33,099 nucleotides of DNA, taken from contig PEAO01000031.1 in NCBI GenBank assembly GCA_002753615.1, forward strand, positions 1 to 33,099, in the 5' to 3' direction. Made by a program: the position numbers and the translations under genes. The notes below the pieces were generated by a model that searched no databases, had not been told where the DNA came from, and saw only the letters and a program-made list of their open reading frames with translations. The stretch is from Magnetococcales bacterium DCbin2 (GTDB taxonomy: Bacteria > Pseudomonadota > Magnetococcia > Magnetococcales > UBA8363). This document shows, one piece after another, positions 1 through 8,490 of this stretch (positions within the stretch are counted from its first letter, which is position 1; each line of letters opens with the position of its first letter).

Positions 1-30
1 CAGACCCCTTTTTTCTTTTAATAATTTTAT
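1..30 (-). repeat. Truncated copy of dispersed repeat (core ataaaattattaaaagaaaaaaggggtctg...) at left window edge
   Basis: Bases 1-30 are the exact reverse complement of 33058-33087; related to the terminal inverted repeat arms at 7708-7782 and 7930-8004. Confidence 0.85.
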
Positions 31-61
31 ATGTTCAGTTTTTTGTCACAGGGGGCAGTGT

Positions 62-883
62 ATGGCGATTCGGGGAACCATTTTGGAGCAGATCATGGCC
101 ACCAAGCGGGAAGAGGTGGTCCGTAGCCGTTTCCGGTGGAGTGAATCGGACCTGATGGAAAAAATAGGCGAAGCCGGTCCCCCCATCGGTTTCATCAAAG
201 CGATCCAAGGTCATTTAAAAGAGAAAAATCCGGCGGTCATCGCCGAAATCAAACGGGCCTCTCCCTCCAAAGGGAGGATTTTTCCGGGCGATGATGCAGC
301 CTTCGATCTGATCCAAATTGCCAAAGGGTACCAGAAAGGTGGGGCGGTGTGTCTCTCCTGTTTGACGGATCGGACCTATTTCCAGGGGGCGGATGATTTT
401 TTACCCCTGCTGCGCCAGAAAAATACTTTGCCGGTTTTACGCAAAGATTTTATCTACGATCCCTATCAGATATTGCAATCACGCGCCTTGGGTGCCGATG
501 CGGTATTGTTGATCATGGCGGTGTTGTCACCCGCCCAGGCGTTGGAACTAGAAGCGGCGGCACTGGAGGTGGATCTGGATGTGTTGGTGGAGGTTCATGA
601 TGAAGAGGAATTGGCACTGGCTCATGATCTGGAAACACCGCTCATTGGGATCAACAATCGCAATCTGAAATCGTTTGAAACCTCCTTGGCCCGGTGCCAA
701 GCACTGGCAGCGCGGGTGGAACCGAGCCGTATCGTGGTGGCCGAGAGCGGCATTGATACCGGTGCGGATTTAAAAATGTTAATGGAGCAGGGGATTGGTG
801 CTTTTCTGATCGGAACCGCCCTTATGCGTCATGCCGACCCGGGTGCAGCGTTGGCTGGGATGCTGACCGAAGCTGCGGGATGA
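62..883 (+). CDS. trpC: Indole-3-glycerol-phosphate synthase
   Basis: Full-length ORF with characteristic IGPS motifs (AEIKRASPSKG, VLRKDFIYDPYQI, LIGINNRNLKSF, VAESGI). Confidence 0.97.
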   Translation: MAIRGTILEQIMATKREEVVRSRFRWSESDLMEKIGEAGPPIGFIKAIQGHLKEKNPAVIAEIKRASPSKGRIFPGDDAAFDLIQIAKGYQKGGAVCLSCLTDRTYFQGADDFLPLLRQKNTLPVLRKDFIYDPYQILQSRALGADAVLLIMAVLSPAQALELEAAALEVDLDVLVEVHDEEELALAHDLETPLIGINNRNLKSFETSLARCQALAARVEPSRIVVAESGIDTGADLKMLMEQGIGAFLIGTALMRHADPGAALAGMLTEAAG

Positions 884-891
884 ATGGCCAC

Positions 892-924
892 CATATCACG
901 CTCGGCCCACACCGCCCGGCCAAT
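892..924. repeat. Partial duplicate of the 3' end of the S24 repressor gene (other copy 2043-2075)
   Basis: catatcacgctcggcccacaccgcccggccaat vs catatcacgcccggcccaaaccacgcggccaat, 29/33 identical; reverse complement encodes IGRAVWAERDM vs repressor terminus IGRVVWAGRDM. Confidence 0.7.
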
Positions 925-931
925 ACTTCAG

Positions 932-1894
932 TCACTCTTTGTCCAAAAAAACGTCATCCAGTGATTGGGCATCAAAGATGCGGAGGCCCCATTCCTCTAG
1001 GGATGACATGCGAGATTTGGTAATCTTTTCACTGGCCCATGCGGGGAGGTCGCCAAAGCGGCGTTGCAATTGACTTCTCAGCATGGCAGCCCTGCCATCC
1101 CTCTCGCCATTTTGGTGTTCTTGTACCAGCCGATGCTCAAATTTTGGTAGAGAAAAAAGTTTTTCCTCTGGCGTTGCGTCAACCATCGACTCAAACCATT
1201 CTTTCCCAAGTTGCTTGACGTACTCCAGCGTGATTTCTTCTGTCTCAGGACGATTCAGGGCACTTTTCATTTTTATCCTCCATAAACCAATGATAACTTG
1301 ACCAAATGCCTCCGAGAGTTTGAACAACCCAGTGTGTTGAATCGTCTCGAACGCTTTTTTTTGCTCGTTCTGGCGGCTGGCGAAGCATTTGAGAGGTGCA
1401 TTGTGTGGTTCATCCGCCAATTCGTTCAGGAAAACCAACCGAACAACACCGCCCCAAGGGGGAATGCTCTCATAGACACCAGCCGCCCCAGCAGGATTGA
1501 AAGAATGTCTTACCAAGAATTCTTTCCGGGGTGTTATGGAACAGATCATCACACTCCTCAATTGATGGCGTTCCAATTTTGCCATGTTCAGATACAGGGT
1601 GTCGTACACCGAAAGCCATGTCAGCGTTTTTTCGTTCAGGCTTTCGGTAATTTTCATCTCGACCAAAATCTGGTTGGCCTCAAGGTCTCGCAACCCATCT
1701 GCCAAACGCAAACGTTGCTCCTCTGTCCACCCACTTTGGACCGTTTCTTTTCGCTGAATCAAGATAAGGTCTGCGACAGGTGGGGCAGAAACAACAGGAA
1801 CCTCCACGCGCACCTCAATGCCCACAGGCTCCAGCAACACTTTCAGTGTTTCGCTGGCCAAGCGGTGCCAATAGGTTTTGTTCTCTTTTTTCAA
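932..1894 (-). CDS. DUF4351-domain protein with PD-(D/E)XK-like N-terminal region
   Basis: C-terminus LRSQLQRRFGDLPAWASEKITKSRMSSLEEWGLRIFDAQSLDDVFL aligns with the 12012-13061 protein; N-terminal ADLILIQ...ILVEMKITES resembles a D...ExK nuclease core. Confidence 0.75.
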   Translation of the reverse strand: MKKENKTYWHRLASETLKVLLEPVGIEVRVEVPVVSAPPVADLILIQRKETVQSGWTEEQRLRLADGLRDLEANQILVEMKITESLNEKTLTWLSVYDTLYLNMAKLERHQLRSVMICSITPRKEFLVRHSFNPAGAAGVYESIPPWGGVVRLVFLNELADEPHNAPLKCFASRQNEQKKAFETIQHTGLFKLSEAFGQVIIGLWRIKMKSALNRPETEEITLEYVKQLGKEWFESMVDATPEEKLFSLPKFEHRLVQEHQNGERDGRAAMLRSQLQRRFGDLPAWASEKITKSRMSSLEEWGLRIFDAQSLDDVFLDKE

Positions 1895-2039
1895 GTCGGT
1901 TGTTTTCCATATCTCATGGTGTGTAAACCGATCCGCCCAATGGTTTTATCCGTCGAAATAGTTTTCCCACACTCGGATTATTTCGGATTCTACTTTCCCC
2001 GTCCACGGAAATTTCTCGCATCTAGCCGAATGAGACGGC

Positions 2040-2726
2040 CTACATATCACGCCCGGCCCAAACCACGCGGCCAATGATATCGATTCCCAGGGTTTGTCCC
2101 AGGGCCATGGGGAAGGGGGGAAAGGTGGGGTTGTCGGACTGGACCACAAGTTTGTGGTTATCCTTGGTGTGCAATCGTTTGGCGTACAGTTGGTTGTCCA
2201 GGCGCAACACGAAGATACGATTATCCTGGGGTTCTTTTTGGCGCAAATCCACCAAAAGGACATCGCCATCGCTGATGGTGGGATGCATGGAATCGCCGAC
2301 GGCATCGATGACGGTCAAAAAACGGGGATTGAGCCGCCGTTTTTGCAGCCAGACATTTTTAAACGCAAGATGGCCTTTGATGTTTTCTTCTTCGGGGGCT
2401 TCGGCACCCGTCCCCAGGCTGGCCATGATCTCCAAACGGGGGATCATGACAAATTCCGCCGCCTGATCTCCCTGAAACGGTGTGTCACCTCCCGGTGCTA
2501 TTTCCGGCAGGTCCATCCATCCCCGATGTTTGCCAAAGGCCTCTTCCAACCGTTGTGCCAAAAGATCACCCATGTTGCGTCGTCCGTGGGATCCCATAAT
2601 TTGGCTTAAATAACTGCGGCTCGTTTGCGCTTTGCGGGCAACATCCGCAGCATTGCCCACTTCACGCACCAGCCGCGCTAGACGCGCCTTGCGATTTTTG
2701 ATGCGTTCTGCATTCATGGTTTCCAA
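2040..2726 (-). CDS. XRE-type HTH transcriptional repressor with S24 (LexA/CI-like) peptidase domain
   Basis: N-terminal helix-turn-helix (ADVARKAQTSRSYLSQIMG) plus C-terminal S24 motif VGDSMHPTISDGDVLLVD and LYAKRLH. Confidence 0.88.
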   Translation of the reverse strand: METMNAERIKNRKARLARLVREVGNAADVARKAQTSRSYLSQIMGSHGRRNMGDLLAQRLEEAFGKHRGWMDLPEIAPGGDTPFQGDQAAEFVMIPRLEIMASLGTGAEAPEEENIKGHLAFKNVWLQKRRLNPRFLTVIDAVGDSMHPTISDGDVLLVDLRQKEPQDNRIFVLRLDNQLYAKRLHTKDNHKLVVQSDNPTFPPFPMALGQTLGIDIIGRVVWAGRDM

Positions 2727-3027
2727 TCCTCAAAGGAGGCCGATGAACCCGCCGTCAACACCTCATTTTCGTTAACCATCATGCAGAAATCAATACATCA
2801 TTGTTTAGCAAAGTGCAACAAAAAGGGTGGTCAATTGGCAGTTAAAAAAATTGCGGGGATGAACTCTCCCCGGGTTCCAGTATGTTTATTCCGTGAACCA
2901 TTCAAAGGAACGAGTCTTACAGATCGTGCGGTATGGGTTGGGTGGTATTGTGGCAGAAAATGTGACAGAATAACCGCTTCGATAGCCCTTGGGGAAAAAA
3001 ATGATACGATGAGGAGAGGGTCTTAGG

Positions 3028-3546
3028 ATGAAAGTTTTTCTTCTTTCCATCCATCGCTTCAGCAACGCGCTCAGTGAATGGATGGGGAAATGGGTCGCTT
3101 GGCTCACCTTGCTGATGGTGTTCATCGTCTTTGTGGTCGTCGTTCTGCGCTATCTGTTCGATTGGGGACGGATCGATCTCCAGGAATCGGCTATCTACGT
3201 CCATGCCGCTATCTTCATGCTTGGGGCCGCCTATACCTTGAAACATGATGAGCATGTGCGGGTGGATATTTTTTACCGGCCAGCCGCCCCCAAAACCAAA
3301 GCTTGGATCAACCTCCTCGGCGTGGTATTCCTGCTGTTCCCGATGATGGTCTTTATTTTTTCCATGAGTTGGGAATATGTCGCCGTCTCCTGGTCCATGC
3401 ACGAAGGGTCACGCGAAGCGGGTGGCCTCAATGGCGTGTGGCTCCTGAAAGGGCTGATCCTGGTCATGCCTTGTCTGGTTAGTTTCCAGGGGTTGGGACA
3501 GTTGGCCGAATCTTGCCTAACTATCCTGGATTGGAAAAAGGATTAA
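3028..3546 (+). CDS. dctQ: TRAP transporter small permease subunit (DctQ-like)
   Basis: Four-TM small protein directly upstream of DctM; DctQ-like LRYLFDWGRIDLQESAIYVHAAIFMLGAAYTLKHDEHVRVDIFY. Confidence 0.9.
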   Translation: MKVFLLSIHRFSNALSEWMGKWVAWLTLLMVFIVFVVVVLRYLFDWGRIDLQESAIYVHAAIFMLGAAYTLKHDEHVRVDIFYRPAAPKTKAWINLLGVVFLLFPMMVFIFSMSWEYVAVSWSMHEGSREAGGLNGVWLLKGLILVMPCLVSFQGLGQLAESCLTILDWKKD

Positions 3547-3552
3547 CGATTC

Positions 3553-4938
3553 ATGGAAGAATACGCCGCAATTTTCATGTTTGTCGCCGTGGCGACGATC
3601 CTCCTGGCCGGCTATCCCGTGGCATTTTCCCTGGCCGGGGCCTCCCTCATCGGGGCGTTGATCGGCAATGCCCTTGACCTCTTCGATCCCGCCTTCCTTG
3701 AAGCGGTCCCCAACCGCATCTACGGTATCATGATGAATGATACCCTCATGGCGGTGCCACTCTTCGTCTTCATGGGGGTTACCCTGGAACGCTCCCAAGT
3801 GGCGGAAGACCTCCTGGAAACCATGGCCCTCCTGTTTGGCCGCTTGCGCGGGGGGATCGCCATCTCCGTCATGGTGGTGGGAACCTTGCTCGCCGCCAGT
3901 ACCGGAATTGTCGGTGCCACCGTCGTCACCATGGGGCTGTTGTCACTCCCCACCATGCTGCGCCGAGGCTATGATCCCGCTTTGGCTTCGGGAACCATCT
4001 GTGCCGCCGGAACCCTCGGCCAAATTATCCCACCCTCTATCGTCCTGGTGATCCTCGGCGATGTCCTCTCCGCCTCCTATCAGCAGGCACAGCTTAAAAT
4101 GGGGGTCTTCTCCCCACGAACCGTGTCGGTGGGCGATCTGTTTGTCGGGGCCATCCTCCCAGGTTTACTCCTGGTGGTTCTGTATATCATCTATATTGCC
4201 GCCATCGCATACTTGCAACCGACCCGCGCACCCGCCATTCCCGCCGAAGAACGGGAATTCCATAGCAAGGGCCTCGGGTTGCGGGTTATCCAGGTTCTCA
4301 TACCCCCCGTGGTGTTGATCGTCTCGGTGATGGGATCCATCCTCGCCGGCCTAGCAACACCCACAGAGGCCGCTTCCGTCGGGGCGGTGGGATCCTTGCT
4401 CATGGCAACCTTGCGGGGCCGTATGAATCGAGCCTCTTTGGAAGAAATCCTTCGCAGTACCATGCGGATCACCAGCATGGTCTTCATGATTTTTATCGGA
4501 GCGGCGGTGTTTTCCCTGATTTTTCGTGGGTTTCATGGCGATGACATGGTTCACGACATGTTGCTTGATCTCCCCGGCGGTGCCATGGGTGCCCTGGCGG
4601 TGGTCATGGTGGTCATGTTTTTGTTGGGCTTTATCATCGATTTTATCGAAATTACCTATGTGGTGGTCCCGATCGTTGGGCCACCCTTGCTGGCATTGGG
4701 ATTGGATCCGATTTGGCTTGGTGTCATGATGGGCGTCAACCTGCAAACATCATTCTTGACGCCGCCGTTTGGCTTCGCCTTGTTTTACCTCCGGGGAATC
4801 GCACCTCCCTCGCTACGTACTGCCGATATTTATCGCGGTGTCTTTCCCTTTATTGTGATCCAGGTATTGGCATTGTTTCTTCTGGTATTTTGGCCATCGT
4901 TGGTCACTTGGCTGCCGCAGGTGATTTACGGAAACTAG
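3553..4938 (+). CDS. dctM: TRAP transporter large permease subunit (DctM-like)
   Basis: Multi-TM protein with GYPVAFSLAGASLIGAL, GTLLAASTGIVGATVVTMG, AAGTLGQIIPPSIVLVILGD, TPTEAASVGAVGSLL. Confidence 0.95.
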   Translation: MEEYAAIFMFVAVATILLAGYPVAFSLAGASLIGALIGNALDLFDPAFLEAVPNRIYGIMMNDTLMAVPLFVFMGVTLERSQVAEDLLETMALLFGRLRGGIAISVMVVGTLLAASTGIVGATVVTMGLLSLPTMLRRGYDPALASGTICAAGTLGQIIPPSIVLVILGDVLSASYQQAQLKMGVFSPRTVSVGDLFVGAILPGLLLVVLYIIYIAAIAYLQPTRAPAIPAEEREFHSKGLGLRVIQVLIPPVVLIVSVMGSILAGLATPTEAASVGAVGSLLMATLRGRMNRASLEEILRSTMRITSMVFMIFIGAAVFSLIFRGFHGDDMVHDMLLDLPGGAMGALAVVMVVMFLLGFIIDFIEITYVVVPIVGPPLLALGLDPIWLGVMMGVNLQTSFLTPPFGFALFYLRGIAPPSLRTADIYRGVFPFIVIQVLALFLLVFWPSLVTWLPQVIYGN

Positions 4939-4977
4939 ACCTCTGCAATCATCGGGCAATGGGATGATCACCAGATT

Positions 4978-6447
4978 TCAAGGTTTGGCATTGCTTCCCC
5001 GTAGATAACGTTGGAACAAGGTGCGGATTAACCACCTGGTTTTTCGGATCCATGCGTTGGACGATTTGGGGTCAAGAAGGAGAAATATCGGCTTTTGTGA
5101 TACAATGGCACTATGAACCAAAACCGTCTCAAGGATTGGGTGCAGGCCAAATTTGGAGCCAATGGAACGAACCATGAACAAAATATTTAACCGTTCATTG
5201 TTCTTGCGGATGTCGCTGTGGGACTGATGCATGGGCTTGGTGATGGGCGATTCGGTGTATCCCGACACCAGTTCTAGATTGTCTGGTAGGAGATCAAATT
5301 TTTTGGCAACCTCGTAGATCTCGCTGCCGGGATAGGGAAAAAAGAAAAAACAACGGCCATAATCGGCGCGCAATTCCTGGTTGAATCGGAAGGTTTCCTG
5401 GGCCATCGCGTTGGTTTCGAACGGGATGCCGACAATATTGAAGGCAAATGTCTTGATCCCATGTTTTCGTACAATGGCAAACGCTTGGCGAATTTTATCA
5501 TTGGAGTGATGACGATTCAGAAGATTTTTTCGCAACCATTCGCTGCCGGACTCGATGCCAAATTCAATGGATGCACAGCCCGAATCCTTCAAACTCTCAA
5601 CCACCGGCTCGGTGATGGTTTCGACACGGGCGTTGCAGATATAGGGTAACGGAATCACCTTCTTATATTCGGCACAGAACGGGATGATCCATTTCTTGTT
5701 CAGGGTAAACGTATCGTCGGCAAACAAAATCTGGCGGGTGTTTGGGTAAAGTTTCAGATTGCTCTGGATGATCTCGATGGATCTGGGAATGGAAGGAAAA
5801 CGGACATAATCCTTTTTGTTGGGGTAGCTGTCGCGCAGGACATGGTTGCAGCAATAACTGCACTTGTAGGGACAGCCCCGTCCCAGGAGCATGGGAAAGG
5901 ATTCGCCACCATCCCGGATGATTTGTTCATACTTGAACAGGGTGTAGTCGGGAAGTGCCAGATCATCCAATTGCGGCAGAGGGGCCACCGGGTTGGTGAT
6001 GAAGCCCTTTTCCGTTTTGAATATCATGCTGGCGGTGGTGGTGTAATCGGTACCGTTGTCCATCGCCCTTCCCAGGTCGCGCATGGGCAGTTCCCCTTCA
6101 CCGATACACAGGGCGTCAATCGATGGCAACTCTTGAAATAATCGTTCTTTGACCAGGGTGCAATGAACACCACCGGCGACGATGAGGGGTTTGTGTCTTT
6201 GTTCGTGGGATAGAAATGTGCGGACATATTGGAACTGGTTGGTAGTAAACGATAAACCCATGATCTGGGGTCGGATGGCATCCAGACGGGCGATCCCTTG
6301 GGGAATATCTTCCAGGGTCGCTAGGTGGTCCAGGGTGACGTGATGACCCTGTTCTTTCAGGGTGCCGATAATATAGGCCAAACCGTGATGGAATGAGGGA
6401 TAGAAACCTGTATCAACGTCAAAATAGACAATGTGAAAATGCGCCAT
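4978..6447 (-). CDS. B12-binding domain radical SAM protein
   Basis: Cobalamin-binding-like N-terminal region followed by radical SAM CxxxCxxC (GRGCPYKCSYCCNH). Confidence 0.9.
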   Translation of the reverse strand: MAHFHIVYFDVDTGFYPSFHHGLAYIIGTLKEQGHHVTLDHLATLEDIPQGIARLDAIRPQIMGLSFTTNQFQYVRTFLSHEQRHKPLIVAGGVHCTLVKERLFQELPSIDALCIGEGELPMRDLGRAMDNGTDYTTTASMIFKTEKGFITNPVAPLPQLDDLALPDYTLFKYEQIIRDGGESFPMLLGRGCPYKCSYCCNHVLRDSYPNKKDYVRFPSIPRSIEIIQSNLKLYPNTRQILFADDTFTLNKKWIIPFCAEYKKVIPLPYICNARVETITEPVVESLKDSGCASIEFGIESGSEWLRKNLLNRHHSNDKIRQAFAIVRKHGIKTFAFNIVGIPFETNAMAQETFRFNQELRADYGRCFFFFPYPGSEIYEVAKKFDLLPDNLELVSGYTESPITKPMHQSHSDIRKNNERLNILFMVRSIGSKFGLHPILETVLVHSAIVSQKPIFLLLDPKSSNAWIRKTRWLIRTLFQRYLRGSNAKP

Positions 6448-6544
6448 GGATGTTTGACCTTGAACCGTTGCTGTTATTTATAAAAACCCATGTGAACAGG
6501 CTTGGACGCAACCTACGCCATCGTAACTGTTCTTTGTGATTTAT

Positions 6545-7645
6545 TCATGGATTATTTCCGTTATCCCTCTGGGAGAGGAGGGGAGACGGTTTCGGTACAG
6601 CATCGGCATTCCCCAGTGATTTTCTAATTGTCTTAAATAGTTCCGTTCGCAGATGCTCCATGGAAGGCTCCCCTCCAGGATGAAATGGCAAGGTGCGGCA
6701 ACGGTTGATGGCGGCCAGACCAACCCGTGCCGTAAACAGCCCATTGGCCGCCCCCTTGCCAACCTGGGCCAGCATGATGGAGGCGGCATGTCCTCCCACC
6801 GCTTCCGCCACTTTGTCGGCCAATAAATCGGCTGTCCCCGCCATGAATAAACCCAACATAACCTCCTTGGCTAAAAACAGGCTGGCCGACCAACTTGGCT
6901 TAAGTCCATAACATTGGGCGATCATGCGGATCATCCGCAGGTTTTGCCATAGAAAAACCAAGCTATCCAGCCAGACAAAAGGGCTGATGGTCGAAGCCAG
7001 AGCCGTGGTACTGCCATGCTGGACAATCATGCGGTAGCAGTGTTGGTCGTGTTGGACATAAACCGTCCTGGATAAAAGCTCCAGAAGTTCCCGATCATCG
7101 TGATGTTCTCGGGCCATATCCTGATAGTGACGCCAAGCCGGTTGCAACCATTCTTCCTGGCTCATGTCATGGCGTAATCGCAGGGCCAGGGGGATCCCTT
7201 GGCCACAACTTCGGGTATCCCACATCTGCCGGATTTGGTGACGTAATCCGTCAAACCGGCGCAAACGGACAAATCCATGGGCCTCGTTGAACAGGATCAT
7301 CACGCTTGCCGTCAGGGTGATCAGGATCAACAGGCCAAATACCGCCCCCAATGCCCAGTGTTGTTGAAACTGATCCAGCACAAAATAGACCGCCTCCTCA
7401 ATCCATGCCCCCGCCAACCAAGTCATGCCGCCAAAAATGAGCCAAACTAGCCATCGATGTTGCACCAAAGAATCCCATCGTTGTACCGCCAGGGCCACCT
7501 CCTGGACGGGTGAAGGATCCTCTTCCGGTTCATCGGGGGCGGGCAATTCCACTGGAGTGATGGAGGGGGGGGCTTTTTCCGCGCTGGCGGTGGAACGGGC
7601 GGCGACCAGTTCAACGGGGGGGAGCCAGGGGTCGGAGGCGTTCAT
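6545..7645 (-). CDS. ycjF: YcjF/TIGR01620-family membrane protein (DUF697-like)
   Basis: Two hydrophobic segments and a C-terminal GTARVGLAAINRCRTLPF-like motif; ancestral ATGA overlap with a ycjX 3' end copy. Confidence 0.82.
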   Translation of the reverse strand: MNASDPWLPPVELVAARSTASAEKAPPSITPVELPAPDEPEEDPSPVQEVALAVQRWDSLVQHRWLVWLIFGGMTWLAGAWIEEAVYFVLDQFQQHWALGAVFGLLILITLTASVMILFNEAHGFVRLRRFDGLRHQIRQMWDTRSCGQGIPLALRLRHDMSQEEWLQPAWRHYQDMAREHHDDRELLELLSRTVYVQHDQHCYRMIVQHGSTTALASTISPFVWLDSLVFLWQNLRMIRMIAQCYGLKPSWSASLFLAKEVMLGLFMAGTADLLADKVAEAVGGHAASIMLAQVGKGAANGLFTARVGLAAINRCRTLPFHPGGEPSMEHLRTELFKTIRKSLGNADAVPKPSPLLSQRDNGNNP

Positions 7646-7707
7646 GTCAACTTGTCTCCCAGGAGAAAATCGAGGGCCAGATTCAGGCGCAGGTGACCCA
7701 GGCGATC
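7638..7707. repeat. Left copy of 70-bp direct repeat: ycjX 3' end plus ycjF start
   Basis: Matches 8421-8490 at 67/70 positions; encodes LDFLLGDKLT* overlapping the ycjF ATG on the minus strand. Confidence 0.95.
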
Positions 7708-8004
7708 GTAACCGTTCAGACTCCCCCCCTTAAAATTATCGAAAGAAAAAAGGGGTCTGGGGGATTGCCCCCAGGGTTTTGATGTTGTTTTTGAATTTAA
7801 ACAAAAAGGTTTCCATGCTTAAGCTTTTGACCTTGCTTTTGAATTTAAACAAAAATATTTCTAGCGGCTTTTGATTTAAAGTCAAAAACAAATTCAAAAG
7901 CAAAAAATTGAAGCTTTTGATTTAAAGTCAAAACCCTGGGGAAAGAATTCCCCAGACCCCTTCTTTCTTTTCAATAGTTTTTTAGGGGGGGTCTGAATGG
8001 TTAC
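7708..8004. mobile_element. MITE-like inverted-repeat element (~297 bp) with ~75-bp imperfect terminal inverted repeats
   Basis: Left arm gtaaccgttcagactccccccc...ggggtctgggggattgcccccagggttttga is mirrored by the reverse complement of the right arm gtaaccattcagacccccccct...ggggtctggggaattctttccccagggttttga; AT-rich core with duplicated ttgaatttaaacaaaaa and cttttgatttaaagtcaaaa motifs; no ORF. Confidence 0.75.
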
Positions 8005-8062
8005 GGCGAGTCTTTCTCGACAAAATCTCGGAGCAGGAACCTACTCGTGATCATTGCCACCG

Positions 8063-8368
8063 TTACGTTGTTTCTCTGATTGTCTGACAGCGACTCTTGC
8101 TCCGGTCTCGAAGTCGCTGAACGACATCACCGGCGAGCTGGACTTTGCCTTTCTCGACCTGAAGCGTGCCGAGCGCAAGAATTTTCAGAAGGGCCATGGT
8201 CTCCTGGTTTTGCTCATAACTTTCAATGTCCTGCATCACGACCTTGGCTTCGCCATTCTGGGTGATGACCAGGGGGCCGTCTTGCCCCGATAGGTTACGC
8301 ACGATTTCTGCGGCATGGGCCTTCAGACAACTGATTGGTTTGATCTGACGCGATAGTTTCATGACCAT
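8063..8368 (-). CDS. Phd/YefM-family type II antitoxin, apparently without an intact toxin
   Basis: MKLSRQIKPISCLKAHAAEIVRNLSGQDGPLVITQNGEAKVVMQDIESYEQNQETMALLKILALG, typical of Phd/YefM antitoxins. Confidence 0.9.
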   Translation of the reverse strand: MVMKLSRQIKPISCLKAHAAEIVRNLSGQDGPLVITQNGEAKVVMQDIESYEQNQETMALLKILALGTLQVEKGKVQLAGDVVQRLRDRSKSRCQTIRETT

Positions 8369-8420
8369 CCTCCCTTCATGACCAGATATAGTCTAAAAAC
8401 AGGTCGAATGTCAATCGGAT

Positions 8421-8490
8421 GCGTTCACGTTAACTTGTCTCCCAGGAGAAAATCGAGGGCCAGATCCAGGCGCAGGTGACCCAGGCGATC
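8421..8490. repeat. Right copy of 70-bp direct repeat (3' end of ycjX)
   Basis: 67/70 identical to 7638-7707; the ycjF start codon inside this copy reads GTG instead of ATG. Confidence 0.95.

Noticed and set aside
1298-2609. Plus-strand ORFs of 259, 130 and 171 aa
   Set aside because: Antisense to the DUF4351 and S24 repressor genes; no recognisable domains.
4939-4977. Possible bidirectional terminator (atcatc...gatgat) between convergent dctM and radical SAM genes
   Set aside because: Only a 6-bp stem and no T-run; not strong enough to annotate.
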